DNA from: CAVSNH01 sp963729275
GTDB taxonomy: Bacteria > Actinomycetota > Acidimicrobiia > Acidimicrobiales > RAAP-2
Length of the DNA: 64,000 nucleotides
NCBI GenBank assembly: GCA_963729275.1
Contig: CAVSNH010000013.1
Location: 558,001 to 622,000, forward strand
Reading direction: 5' to 3'
This document shows, piece by piece, positions 24,123 through 32,311 of this stretch. The notes beneath the pieces are model-generated. The model was not told where the DNA came from. It did not search any database and was given only the letters and a program-made list of their open reading frames with translations. The position numbers and the translations under genes are program-made. Each line of letters begins with the position of its first letter. Positions within the stretch are counted from its first letter, which is position 1.

Positions 24123-25508
24123 GTGAGCACTCCCCGGATCACCATCGTCGGCGGGGGCAGCACCCACTGGACGCCCACCCTCCTCGTCGACTTCGCCAAC
24201 ACCGAGTCGCTGCAGGACGCGGACGTAACCCTCATGGACGTGGCCGCAGAATCGTTGCCGCCCATGGTGGAGGTCGCCGAGCACATCGCCAAGTCACGTC
24301 AGATCGGGCTCTCGGTCGAGACGACCACCGATCTCGACCGTGCCCTCGAAGGCGCCGAGGCGGTCATCGTCGCCTTGTCGGTCGGAGGGTTCGCCAGCAT
24401 GCGCCACGACCTCGAGATCCCGGCCCGCTACGGCATCCGCCAACCGGTCGGCGACAGCGTCGGCCCGGGCGGGATCGCTCGCGCCCTGCGCAGCGTCCCG
24501 GTGGTGGCGAAGGTGGCCAGAGCCGCAGAGCGCTGTTGCCCCGACGCCCTCCTTGTCAATGTGAGCAATCCGCTCACCGCTCTCTGCCGGGCCGCCTCCC
24601 GCGAGTCGCGGATGCAGGTGGTGGGCCTCTGCAACGAGCTCGTGGGCCTGAAATTCTCGATGAGTCTGCTGTTCGATGCGCCCATGCACTCGGTCGACCC
24701 GGTCGCCGGCGGCGTCAACCACCTGCCCTTGGTGACGGCCCTAGGCATCGGCGAGACCGACGGTTTCGACCGGCTCCGCCAGATGCTCGACGAGCCGTCG
24801 GCCCACGGAAACGAGCCAATCTGGATGGCACCGGTCGAGTCGATGCACTGGGTCAAGGCGTCGGATGGCGACGAGTGGACCAAGGCGGATGTGATGGCCA
24901 ACAACCGCATCAAGTTGGAGCTCTTCCGGCGGTTCGGCGTCCTCCCGGGTTCTTCCGACACCCATGTCTCGGAGTTCTTCGCCGGGTTCGTGACCCCGGC
25001 ATCCGACTTCGGCCGTGATTGGGGCGTCTTCCACTATGGCCTGGGCGGTCATAAGCGGGACAAGGCGGCCGACGACCGCAGCCTCGCCGAGCTGCTGGCC
25101 AACGACGAGATCTCGCCATGGCCTTCGGGCGAGCTGGTCGCCGAGCTGCTGGACGGGATGGTGACGGGAACCGAGCGCCACCTACCCATGAACCTGCCCA
25201 ATACGGGTCAGGTCGAGAACCTGCCCGCCGGGGTCGTCGTCGAGTGCATCGGCGCCACGGGGCCCGACGGCCCCCGCCCCCGCGACGTGACCCACGTCGA
25301 CTCGGTCCTCGGGGAGCACCTACGCCGCGTCGTGGCCGCACAGGAGCTGACGGTCGACGCCGCCCTTACCGGTGACCGGACCCGGGTGATCGAGGCCATG
25401 TTCGCCGATCCGATGGCCGGAAAACTGCCCTTCGAGCACCTGGTGGCCATGACCGACGAGCTGCTGGCCGCCACCTCGCCGTGGCTCCCCCAGTTCGCCA
25501 CGGGGTAA
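24123..25508 (+). CDS. Glycoside hydrolase family 4 enzyme (NAD- and metal-dependent glycosidase)
   Basis: 461 residues. GH4 enzymes cleave glycosides through an NAD-dependent redox step with Mn2+ as cofactor. The Rossmann start ITIVGGGSTHWTP is intact. The metal and catalytic ligands occur at the family's usual places: Asn 149 in VSNP, Cys 170 in GLCNE and His 200 in GGVNH. The residues after Cys 170 (CNE rather than CHS or CHG) point to the alpha-glucosidase/galacturonase side of the family more than to 6-phospho-beta-glucosidases, but the substrate is open. No PTS or sugar transporter is beside it. GTG at 24123 is chosen because the Rossmann fold starts at once and a -10 lies just upstream. 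Confidence 0.88.
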   Translation: MSTPRITIVGGGSTHWTPTLLVDFANTESLQDADVTLMDVAAESLPPMVEVAEHIAKSRQIGLSVETTTDLDRALEGAEAVIVALSVGGFASMRHDLEIPARYGIRQPVGDSVGPGGIARALRSVPVVAKVARAAERCCPDALLVNVSNPLTALCRAASRESRMQVVGLCNELVGLKFSMSLLFDAPMHSVDPVAGGVNHLPLVTALGIGETDGFDRLRQMLDEPSAHGNEPIWMAPVESMHWVKASDGDEWTKADVMANNRIKLELFRRFGVLPGSSDTHVSEFFAGFVTPASDFGRDWGVFHYGLGGHKRDKAADDRSLAELLANDEISPWPSGELVAELLDGMVTGTERHLPMNLPNTGQVENLPAGVVVECIGATGPDGPRPRDVTHVDSVLGEHLRRVVAAQELTVDAALTGDRTRVIEAMFADPMAGKLPFEHLVAMTDELLAATSPWLPQFATG

Positions 25509-25532
25509 CCCGGACGGTCGCCCGCCGACCTC

Positions 25533-26009
25533 CTACCAGTAACCGTCCATGAGCTCGGTAGCCCACGCCGGCTCGCGCACCGGCCCCCTCGGGTCGAATC
25601 CGGACATGTGGGGCTTGATGTCCAACACCGGTGTGCCATCGACGGCGTCGAGCCCCCGCACCTCGAGGGCGTAGCCGTCCACACCGACGAGCTCACAGGT
25701 GGTCACCCCGATTCGGTTGGGCCGATCCTTGGCCCGCTGGGCCAGGACGCCCACCGACGGCCAGTCGCTCCGGCCCCGCGGGTGGCGCTCGCTGGTGCAG
25801 ACCCGCGACGGGTCGACCCGGTCGAAGACGTAGATCACCTCCACGTGGGAGAAGCCCTCGAGGCCGGCGGTCGCCGTCTCCTCCAGCTCGTCGGGGTCGA
25901 GCTCGATGCGGCTCGTGACCGCGGCCCAGTCATCGTCGGTCGGCTCGGACCGCGCGCTGCGAACCGTCCCGACGGGTCGCATCACGTAGTCGCCGTCTCG
26001 TGCCGCCAT
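25533..26009 (-). CDS. trmO: TsaA/TrmO-like tRNA methyltransferase
   Basis: 158 residues matching the TsaA/TrmO beta-barrel family, which N6-methylates threonylcarbamoyladenosine at position 37 of certain tRNAs using S-adenosylmethionine. The sequence opens with YVMRPVGTVRSARSEP and has the family motifs GLEGFSHVEVIYVF and HPRGRSDWPSVGVLAQRAKDRPN. It ends with the DIKPHMSGFDP block. The length fits the shorter bacterial forms. Start is the ATG at 26009. It is followed 22 bp before by the VOC gene on the same strand, so transcription runs VOC then trmO. Confidence 0.87.
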   Translation of the reverse strand: MAARDGDYVMRPVGTVRSARSEPTDDDWAAVTSRIELDPDELEETATAGLEGFSHVEVIYVFDRVDPSRVCTSERHPRGRSDWPSVGVLAQRAKDRPNRIGVTTCELVGVDGYALEVRGLDAVDGTPVLDIKPHMSGFDPRGPVREPAWATELMDGYW

Positions 26010-26031
26010 CGAACGGGGGTGCCCGGTCCGC

Positions 26032-26415
26032 TCAGGTCGTCGCCGCGTCGGGCGGGAGGTCGTAGGCCGTCGCGTGCCTCGGCTGGTATAAGCCCATCGA
26101 ACCGGCGCCCGGAATGCGGAAGGAGGTCACGAGGCCGAAGCCCTGGTTGTCGACCGGCCCTGTGAACTCGACGCCCACCGCCTGCAGGTCGTCCACCGTC
26201 TTCTCGATGTCGTCGCACATGAGGTAGAGCTCGTGGTGGCCGCTCGGGGCCCCGGGCTCGGAGGCAGGGTGGACACCCAGCTCTCCCGGGGGCAGCTGGA
26301 AGATGAGCCACCCGCCGTGGGCGTCGACATTGGCCAGGCCCAGGACGTCACGGAAGAACGCTCGGGCTGCGTCGGCGTCCTCGGCGTAGACGATGGTGTG
26401 GACGGCGGTGATCAT
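26032..26415 (-). CDS. Glyoxalase/VOC superfamily protein
   Basis: 127-residue single VOC domain. It has the first-strand VHTIVYAEDADAARAFFRDVLGL with His, the GHHELYLMCDD segment and a closing LYQPRH. The metal-binding His and Glu positions are at least partly kept (His in HELY, Glu not evident at the C-terminus). Such proteins range from lyases to dioxygenases and resistance proteins. The ATG at 26415 is supported by an AATACT -10-like hexamer just upstream. A longer open frame runs into the HemK-like gene and is not credible. Confidence 0.8.
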   Translation of the reverse strand: MITAVHTIVYAEDADAARAFFRDVLGLANVDAHGGWLIFQLPPGELGVHPASEPGAPSGHHELYLMCDDIEKTVDDLQAVGVEFTGPVDNQGFGLVTSFRIPGAGSMGLYQPRHATAYDLPPDAATT

Positions 26416-26502
26416 GGGAGCAGTATTGACCACATCCCGACCGACCCCACACCCGCCGCCCTCCATCGCCCAGGACGGCCGAGATGGTCCCTCCATTCCT
26501 CG

Positions 26503-27252
26503 ATGTCGGACCGGCTGTCGCGGGCGGGTTGCGTGGCCGCCGACGAGGAGGCGGACGAATTGTTGGCCGGCGCCCACGACGGGGCGACGCTCGAGGCATG
26601 GATCGTGCGGCGCGAGCAAGGTGAGCCACTGGCCTGGATCACGGGATCCCAACGGTTCTGTGGTCGACAGATCCGGGTCGATGCGGGCGTCTACGTCCCG
26701 CGGCCACAGTCCGAGGAGCTCGCCCGGCGGGCGGCCGACGCCCTCGGCGGCGACGGTGGCCCGGCACTGGATCTCTGCACGGGCTCAGGAGCGGTCGCCC
26801 ACCACCTGACGGCCACAGCACCCAAGGCGACAGTGGTGGCGACGGACATCGATCGCCGCGCCGTCCTCTGCGCTCGGTCGAACGGCGTGCGCGCCGTCCA
26901 GGCCGACTTGGCCGGTCCCTTCGGCGACGGCACCTTCGGGATGGTGACGGCCGTGGCCCCGTACGTGCCCACCTCCGCGCTCGCCCTGCTTCCCGCCGAC
27001 GTGCAGCGCTACGAGCCGCGTCGGGCACTCGATGGCGGCCCCGACGGGCTCCAGGTGGTCCGGCGCATCGCCGGGTCGGCCCGGCGCGTGCTCCGCCCGG
27101 GCGGCTGGCTGTTCCTCGAGCTGGGCGGCGAGCAGGGCCCGGCCACGGCGTTGGCCCTCGCCGACTCCGGATGGCGAGAGGTGTCGATGTGGACGGACGA
27201 GGAGGGCGACCTGCGCGGTCTGTCGGCCCGATTGACGGCTGCTCGGACCTGA
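26503..27252 (+). CDS. HemK/PrmC-like methyltransferase with an altered NPPY motif
   Basis: 249 residues. The N-terminal helical part is followed by the PrmC-like REQGEPLAWITGSQRFCGRQ and VPRPQSEELARR segments. The SAM-binding motif I is DLCTGSGAVA at about 90-99. The catalytic NPPY that binds the methyl-accepting amide is VAPYVP here (Val 141, Ala 142, Pro 143, Tyr 144). Without the Asn, glutamine methylation as done by PrmC is doubtful. A paralogue with a different acceptor, or a non-catalytic role, is possible. No release-factor gene is beside it. Start is the ATG at 26503. Confidence 0.82.
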   Translation: MSDRLSRAGCVAADEEADELLAGAHDGATLEAWIVRREQGEPLAWITGSQRFCGRQIRVDAGVYVPRPQSEELARRAADALGGDGGPALDLCTGSGAVAHHLTATAPKATVVATDIDRRAVLCARSNGVRAVQADLAGPFGDGTFGMVTAVAPYVPTSALALLPADVQRYEPRRALDGGPDGLQVVRRIAGSARRVLRPGGWLFLELGGEQGPATALALADSGWREVSMWTDEEGDLRGLSARLTAART

Positions 27253-27413
27253 GCGGAGTGCGGTCTTCCGGGCCTGGTTGGCGTCCGCGAGAGTTGCCTG
27301 CCCGTGACCGGGCACCAGTGTGGCCCGGTGTCGGTGTGACACTTCGAATCAGGCTCGTTCGGGCAACAGACCTCGACACCTCGGCCTGTGGACAGACTCG
27401 TCCCGGTGCCCGA

Positions 27414-28778
27414 TCAGCGGGTGAGGCGCCAGGAGGCGGAGGGTCCCGAGAGCGCAGCCGTACTCTTCAATGCCGCGGTGGTGACATGGGAACCCTGGCG
27501 TACCTGAAGAGCACCCACGATGAACCCGGCCGCCAGGGGTTCGGTGAGCTTGTTGAGCCGTGCCGTCATCGGGACGCTCAGCCCGGGCCAGGCGAGGACG
27601 GTTACCGGCTCGGTCACGACGACCGGCGCCGACGCACCCCAGGGAGCGGCGAGCTCACCGACAACGTGTCCGGCCGGCAAGACCGGAACGGCGGTGATGG
27701 CAGGGAGGGCAGCCCTCACCAGCGCGTCGCCAGCGTTGACCGCCGCGGTGTCGGGGCCGCTCGGACCGGACTGGCCGAGCACCGCCCCATAGAGGGTGAC
27801 GGTCTGCCCGTTCACCGTCTTCTGGGCGGCGAAGAGGAAGCAGCCGTTCGTGGCCGTGTCCGACCCGGCCGCGATCCCGACGATGCCATCCTGGCCCAAG
27901 TCGAAATTGGGGTTGTAGCGGAGGCCGGCCAAGGGCAGGGTCGTCTCGCCGAGCGACACGATCTGGCTGAAGACGGGAATCCCCATGGCTGCCTGGCCGA
28001 GGCGAATGAGGTCGGTCGGAGTGCTGACGGTGCCGGGATCGGCCCCGCTCGGATCGGTGATGTTGGTGTGGCTGAGCCCGAGGGAGAGCGCCGTGAGGTT
28101 CATCTTGGCCACGAAGGCCGATTTGGTTCCCGCGTCCCAGTCGGCGAGGAGCGTGGCCATGTCGTTGCCCGAGTCGATCAGGAGCCCCTCCAGCGCGTTC
28201 AGCTCCGTCAGGGTCTCGCCGGCGGCCACGGGGACCTCGGGCTCCCCTGCCGCATTTCCGGCCGCATAGGCGGTGAGCGTCTCGGGCGTCACCGAGATGT
28301 TGGGTCCGGTGTCGCCGCCGGGGGAGATGGGGTGGTCCTTCAAGACGACATAGGCCGTGAGCACTCCGGCGAGTCCGGCAATGGGTGCCGGCTGGGTGTC
28401 TCGGAGTTGGGCGAAGGTGCCCAAACCCTGCACCGCCAGCGCCGCCTCGCCGGTAGAGGGCCATGGCAACGGAGGAACTGACCCTGGTATGCGCATCGGC
28501 GTTGTCAACCCTTCCAGCGAGGGCTGGGACACCGGCCGAAGCCATTGCACCGCTGCGCCGACCCCGAGGACAAGGACAAGGAGGACCACGCAACTCACGG
28601 CCAGACGTCGCGTCAGGCGCGCAGCGCGGTCCGCAGCCATGACCTTGCGGTCCGCCTCGCTCGGCGGTGGAAGTCGCCGCCCAAGCTCGGCTAAGCGCTG
28701 CTCAGTGGCCCGGCTGAACGGGTGCCGTCGAGCACGAGCCGGACGTCGTTGTTTGCCAGGCAGGTCACTTCCGACCAT
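27414..28778 (-). CDS. Serine carboxypeptidase S11 (PBP)-like protein without catalytic residues
   Basis: 454 residues. A basic cytoplasmic part of about 55 residues precedes one membrane helix (LAVSCVVLLVLVLGVGAAV). The outside domain has the S11/D-Ala-D-Ala carboxypeptidase layout but lacks its chemistry. The SxxK position, expected as SLTK, is G135-L-A-G138, and the KTG position is V300-G-I302. Only the middle SxN motif is kept (S203 G204 N205 in DSGNDMATLL). The fold around these sites is well preserved, for example TAYVVLKD and LTELNALEGLLI. It therefore looks like a deliberate non-enzyme, perhaps a peptidoglycan-binding or regulatory protein. The ATG at 28778 follows a -10-like TAGAGT by 8 bp. 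Confidence 0.8.
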   Translation of the reverse strand: MVGSDLPGKQRRPARARRHPFSRATEQRLAELGRRLPPPSEADRKVMAADRAARLTRRLAVSCVVLLVLVLGVGAAVQWLRPVSQPSLEGLTTPMRIPGSVPPLPWPSTGEAALAVQGLGTFAQLRDTQPAPIAGLAGVLTAYVVLKDHPISPGGDTGPNISVTPETLTAYAAGNAAGEPEVPVAAGETLTELNALEGLLIDSGNDMATLLADWDAGTKSAFVAKMNLTALSLGLSHTNITDPSGADPGTVSTPTDLIRLGQAAMGIPVFSQIVSLGETTLPLAGLRYNPNFDLGQDGIVGIAAGSDTATNGCFLFAAQKTVNGQTVTLYGAVLGQSGPSGPDTAAVNAGDALVRAALPAITAVPVLPAGHVVGELAAPWGASAPVVVTEPVTVLAWPGLSVPMTARLNKLTEPLAAGFIVGALQVRQGSHVTTAALKSTAALSGPSASWRLTR

Positions 28779-29029
28779 CGGTCCGGACTCTATGGCCGCC
28801 CAATTCGAATGTCGGCGCGCCTCAGGGCATCACCAGGCACGACCATTTTGCGGGAGGACGAGAGAACGACCTCGGCCACGAACGGCGAAGGTTGGCGCCC
28901 TCCCGAGCTGTGTCCTCGCGTGCCGAGGATGTCCCCGTACGGCGCACGCCCCCGCCGTCACTCCTCGCTCGCCGGGACCGTCGCACAAATCGCCGTATCA
29001 GCCCGGGCGGCGACGAGCACCGAGTGGGT

Positions 29030-29809
29030 TCAGCCCGACGAGGTCCGCAGGTTGAACCGAGCCCCGGTCGGGTCGATCAAGGCGGCCAGCTGCCCGTAGG
29101 GGGTGTTCTGGGCGTCCGACACGACCGAGGCGCCCAGGCCCGTGGCCCGGACCGTCGCCGCCGCCGCGTCGTCCACCTCCCAGTACACGTACCAGCTGGT
29201 CGGCTCGTCGGGGCCCATGAATCGGGCGCCGTCCATGATCCCGGCCAGGACCCCCTCGCCCGCGGGGTCGCGCAATGTCGTATACCGGAACTCGTCGGTG
29301 TCGCCTTCGACGTTCGTCTCCCAGCCGAACACCGTTCGGTAGAAGTTGACCGACCCGGCGTGGTCTCGGGTGTGAAGTTCGAACCAGCTGGGCGCACCGT
29401 GCTCGTTGAGCACGGTGAAGCCCGGGAAAGTGCCGGCCTGCCATGCGCCGACGGTGGCACCGGCCGAGTCGACGAGCACGGCTTGGCGTCCGAGGTCGGC
29501 GACGTCACCGGCCGGGGCGAGGATCTGCGCCCCGTTGGCTTCGGCGACCTCGAGTGTCTTGGTGATGTCGTCGGTGGCCAGATAGACCTTCCACCGGTTG
29601 TCAGCCCGCATGTCTCCCATGGGGCCCATCCCTCCGGCCACCGGTACCCCGTCGCGGGTGAACATGAAGTAGCCGCCGAACTCGGGATTGGGCGGGAGCG
29701 CCTCCCAGCCGAACAGCTCCGCGTAGAAGGCCCGGCTTCTCTCGACGTCGGACGTCCACAGGTCGGCCCAACAGGGCACTCCAGCCGGCGCGTGGTCTCG
29801 GATGGTCAT
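29030..29809 (-). CDS. Two-domain VOC superfamily protein
   Basis: 259 residues made of two VOC modules (about 10-125 and 135-255). Each begins with the characteristic pattern PCWADLWTSDVERSRAFYAELFGWE and PSWFELHTRDHAGSVNFYRTVFGWE. The family includes a hydroxylase-like antibiotic-biosynthesis group (CFP30B-type), usually of unknown substrate. Metal ligands are only partly apparent. The start is the ATG at 29809, with AAGGAGAGTG upstream. Single gene, no operon partner. Confidence 0.83.
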   Translation of the reverse strand: MTIRDHAPAGVPCWADLWTSDVERSRAFYAELFGWEALPPNPEFGGYFMFTRDGVPVAGGMGPMGDMRADNRWKVYLATDDITKTLEVAEANGAQILAPAGDVADLGRQAVLVDSAGATVGAWQAGTFPGFTVLNEHGAPSWFELHTRDHAGSVNFYRTVFGWETNVEGDTDEFRYTTLRDPAGEGVLAGIMDGARFMGPDEPTSWYVYWEVDDAAAATVRATGLGASVVSDAQNTPYGQLAALIDPTGARFNLRTSSG

Positions 29810-29971
29810 GGTTCACTCTCCTTGGTCGGCGGCGGAGCCGAGCGGTTGTCGAATGGTGGACGGGGCGGTGCCCCCGGATTCATCGGCGCGGGGCCGGGCA
29901 GAGCAGTGGGCCAGTCGGTCGAGTCGCGGGCCGGCGGTCGATGACTTCGACCCACGCCGGCCGTCCACCCC
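29810..29971. other. Intergenic region upstream of the two-domain VOC gene
   Basis: Together with the weakly supported STAS-like gene that follows, this makes about 380 bp without a firmly identified gene. The part next to 29809 has the VOC ribosome-binding site; beyond that I see no repeat, hairpin or promoter. Confidence 0.4.
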
Positions 29972-30292
29972 ATGATGCCCGACTGGCAATGCTGGTGCCG
30001 GATCCGGACCGTCGATCGAGACGGCACCTTGGGGGATGCCGGAACCTTCGGGGGCACGGGGTCGCCCGACCTCGAGGCCGTTGACCGCCTGGCGCGGTGT
30101 CTGGTCACCCTTCGGCACCATGACGAGCGCCCCTTCCTCGTCGCCGTGGATGCCCACCTCGCCGAGCTGCTCGAGCTGGTCGGGCTGACCGACCTAGTCG
30201 TCGAGGTGCAGGGGGAGGCCGAAGGTGGGAAAGAGCCGCTCCGGGTCGAGGAGGGCGAGGAACAAGCTCATGTGGCTGATGGCCCCGCCTGA
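29972..30292 (+). CDS. STAS-like small protein, antisense-overlapping the SigG-like sigma gene
   Basis: 106-residue open frame. Residues about 30-80 (PDLEAVDRLARCLVTLRHHDERPFLV, then AHLAELLELVGLTDLVVEV) look like the second half of an actinobacterial STAS domain, as found in anti-anti-sigma factors. A Glu-rich tail follows (GGKEPLRVEEGEEQAHV). The first 28 residues do not match the usual first strand, and a stop at 29942 rules out an extension, so the domain is short or degraded at its start. The last 99 bp overlap the 3' end of the sigma gene on the other strand. Reality of the gene is moderate; the function is inferred only. Confidence 0.45.
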   Translation: MMPDWQCWCRIRTVDRDGTLGDAGTFGGTGSPDLEAVDRLARCLVTLRHHDERPFLVAVDAHLAELLELVGLTDLVVEVQGEAEGGKEPLRVEEGEEQAHVADGPA

Positions 30293-31171
30293 GATCTCGA
30301 GCACTTGGACGGCCCACGGCGCGTAACCGCCGACCGGATCGATCTTGTACTGCCCGAAGGCGGGGCACCCGTTGGCGCTGGTGGGCAGCAGCCGGGAACC
30401 CCGGCAGGCACTCGGCCCGGGCTGGACCATGAAGGCGGCGATGTCCTGCGGCCCGCGGACCCACATGGCGAAAGGCGGCATGGACTGCACGGCATCGTCG
30501 TGCAGCAGGGTGACCAGGCGCTCGAGGTCGTATCGCTGGAAAGCGTCGACGTAGCGCTCGAGCAGCACGGCGTCCGGTTCGTCGAGTGGAGCGGGCGACG
30601 CGTCGGGCAGGGAAGAGAGGGTGGCCCGGGCCCGTTGCAGGGCACTGTTCACCGCGGCCGTGCTCGTCTCCAGAAGATCGGCCACCTCGGCCGCCGGCCA
30701 GCGCAGGACGTCGCACAGCACCAAGGCGGCCCGCTGTCGGGCGGGGAGGTGTTGGAGGGCAGTGACGAAGGCGAGACGGATCGACTCTCGGTACTCGGCG
30801 ATCTCCGCCGGGTCGGCGAGGTCAGGGGAGACGCGACCGTCGGGGACGGGCGTCACCCACGTGGCCTCGGGCAGCAGCGGACCGAGGTGCGACTCGTCGG
30901 GCGGTGATGGCGGCCCCATCTCCATGGGCCGGGCCCGGCGCTGCACCTGGCGCTGCATGTCGATACAGACGTTGGTGGCGATGCGGTAGAGCCAGGAGCG
31001 AAGGCTCGAGCGGCCCTCGAAGCGCTCCGCGTTGCGCCAGGCCCGCACCATGGTCTCCTGGACGGCGTCCTCGGCCTCGAAACCGGAGCCCAACATCCGG
31101 TAGCAGTAGCCGTTCAGCTCGCGCCGGAAGGACTCGAGGTCGAGGTCCGTTCCCGAGTCGCGGACGGTCAC
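30194..31171 (-). CDS. ECF sigma factor with C-terminal SnoaL-like domain (SigG/TIGR02960 type)
   Basis: 325 residues. Sigma region 2 covers about 13-85 (LNGYCYRMLGSGFEAEDAVQETMVRAWRN), region 4 covers about 130-190 (LPARQRAALVLCDVLRWPAAEVADLL), and an NTF2/SnoaL-like domain covers about 200-325 (DAVLLERYVDAFQRYDLERLV). The C-terminal domain replaces the need for a classical anti-sigma factor in this group. The start is set at the GTG at 31171, because a TAGCAT -10-like hexamer lies 8 bp upstream and the family begins here. An ATG at 31249 would add 26 unconserved residues. The 3' end overlaps the STAS-like gene tail to tail. Confidence 0.88.
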   Translation of the reverse strand: MTVRDSGTDLDLESFRRELNGYCYRMLGSGFEAEDAVQETMVRAWRNAERFEGRSSLRSWLYRIATNVCIDMQRQVQRRARPMEMGPPSPPDESHLGPLLPEATWVTPVPDGRVSPDLADPAEIAEYRESIRLAFVTALQHLPARQRAALVLCDVLRWPAAEVADLLETSTAAVNSALQRARATLSSLPDASPAPLDEPDAVLLERYVDAFQRYDLERLVTLLHDDAVQSMPPFAMWVRGPQDIAAFMVQPGPSACRGSRLLPTSANGCPAFGQYKIDPVGGYAPWAVQVLEISGGAISHMSLFLALLDPERLFPTFGLPLHLDD

Positions 31172-31179
31172 AGCCTTGG

Positions 31180-31185
31180 ATGCTA
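31180..31185 (-). promoter_or_regulatory. Candidate -10 hexamer (TAGCAT) of the SigG-like gene
   Basis: TAGCAT on the minus strand ends 8 bp before the GTG at 31171, a leaderless arrangement that supports the shorter start. Confidence 0.4.
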
Positions 31186-31410
31186 CCGATCGGCGCTCGA
31201 GGACGGCTTCGGCCACACCTGTTCGACGGACCGTCGGCCGGGAATTCATCGGCGCCGTCTACGAGCCGTCTCGGCCATGAGCCGGGTCCGAGACCACCGT
31301 CATGCGGCGATGATTCGGCGACACTATTGCCGTCCATAGGGTGACGGGCAAAGCCCGGCTCGGAGCGGCCGAGGGCCGTCCGACGAGACCAGTGGGCCAA
31401 GTCGAACCCG

Positions 31411-31500
31411 CCATCAGAAGGCCCTGCCATCAGAAGGCCCTGCCATCAGAAGGCCCTGCCATCAGAAGGCCCTGCCATCAGAAGGCCCTGCCATCAGAAG
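31411..31500. repeat. Tandem repeat, 16-bp unit, 5.6 perfect copies, just before a start codon
   Basis: CCATCAGAAGGCCCTG is repeated five times without a mismatch (31411-31490), and a sixth copy is cut after 10 bases at 31500. The last partial copy merges into AGAGGAGGATTC and the ATG at 31511, so the array forms the leader or promoter of the TIGR03086 gene. Perfect identity points to recent expansion. Confidence 0.95.
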
Positions 31501-31510
31501 AGGAGGATTC

Positions 31511-32092
31511 ATGCTCGATCTCGAACCCGCCACCAGCACCCTCGCCCGACTGGTCGAGGGAGTAGCCGACGATCAGCTCGATCGGCCCACTCCCTGCGCG
31601 AAGACGTCACTGGCCGCCCTACTCGACCACGTCGACGGGCTGGTACTGGGGTTCACCGAGGCCGCGGAAAAGACCGGCGGTGACCAGGCGCCGTCGGCCG
31701 ACGGTTCCCGGCTGGGAGACGACTGGCGTGCCCGCATCGCCGGCCGGTTGGCCACCCTCGCCGAGGTTTGGCGAGACCCGTCGGCATGGACCGGCATGAC
31801 CCGCATCGCCGGCCTCGACCTGCCTGCGGAGGTCGCCGGTGCGGTGGCCGTCGACGAGGTCATCGTGCATGGCTGGGACATCGCCGTGTCCAGCGGGCAG
31901 ACCGGCGACTGGCCCCCCGAGCTGATCGACGCGGCCATCGGGTTCGTCGCGCCCATGGCGTCGCAGAACCCCGAAGGGGTACCCGGCATGTTCGGACCCG
32001 TCGTCGTAGTCGGAGACGACGCCACCGCTCTCGACCATCTTCTCGGCCTTACCGGTCGCGATCCCAACTGGCGAGCCGAGAGCCATCCCTGA
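31511..32092 (+). CDS. TIGR03086-family metal-binding protein (DinB/mycothiol-dependent maleylpyruvate isomerase-like fold)
   Basis: 193 residues. Opens with LDLEPATSTLARLVEGV and DDQLDRPTPCAKTSLAALLDHVDGL, typical of the TIGR03086 group. Metal-ligand candidates are His in LLDHVDG and His in VDEVIVHGWDIAV. The fold is that of DinB and mycothiol-dependent enzymes. Many act in thiol-linked detoxification, but the substrate is unknown here. Start is the ATG at 31511 with a perfect AGGAGG 4-5 bp upstream. The 16-bp repeat array abuts this site, so expression could vary with copy number. Confidence 0.88.
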   Translation: MLDLEPATSTLARLVEGVADDQLDRPTPCAKTSLAALLDHVDGLVLGFTEAAEKTGGDQAPSADGSRLGDDWRARIAGRLATLAEVWRDPSAWTGMTRIAGLDLPAEVAGAVAVDEVIVHGWDIAVSSGQTGDWPPELIDAAIGFVAPMASQNPEGVPGMFGPVVVVGDDATALDHLLGLTGRDPNWRAESHP

Positions 32093-32311
32093 TCCCTTGC
32101 GTACAGAGGGGATCCTCGTGACTGCGTGTGAATTGTCGCTACACAGCGTGCTGGATCCGTCGCTCCGGGAAGGGCTCTCGTCGGCGTCCGCCCTCGACGC
32201 CGAGCCCGCTCCCCCGGCAACGGCCCGGGCATCGTGGGGGGCGCCGCGGGTCGTTGTTGAAGTAGCAGTGGACCTGTTCGTGCTGCCAGGCCGAAGTGCC
32301 GTTGACGACGG
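32093..32311. other. Convergent intergenic region without recognised content
   Basis: About 220 bp between the TIGR03086 gene and the SDR gene, which face each other. No credible gene or repeat. Slightly richer in A/T near 32130 (TGTGAATTGTCGCTACA), without a clear hairpin. Confidence 0.4.

Noticed and set aside
31172..31249. Upstream ATG as the start of the SigG-like factor
   Set aside because: It adds 26 residues unlike the family, while a -10-like hexamer lies between the two possible starts.
31411..31500. CRISPR array
   Set aside because: The repeats follow each other directly, with no spacers, and the unit is only 16 bp. It is a minisatellite.
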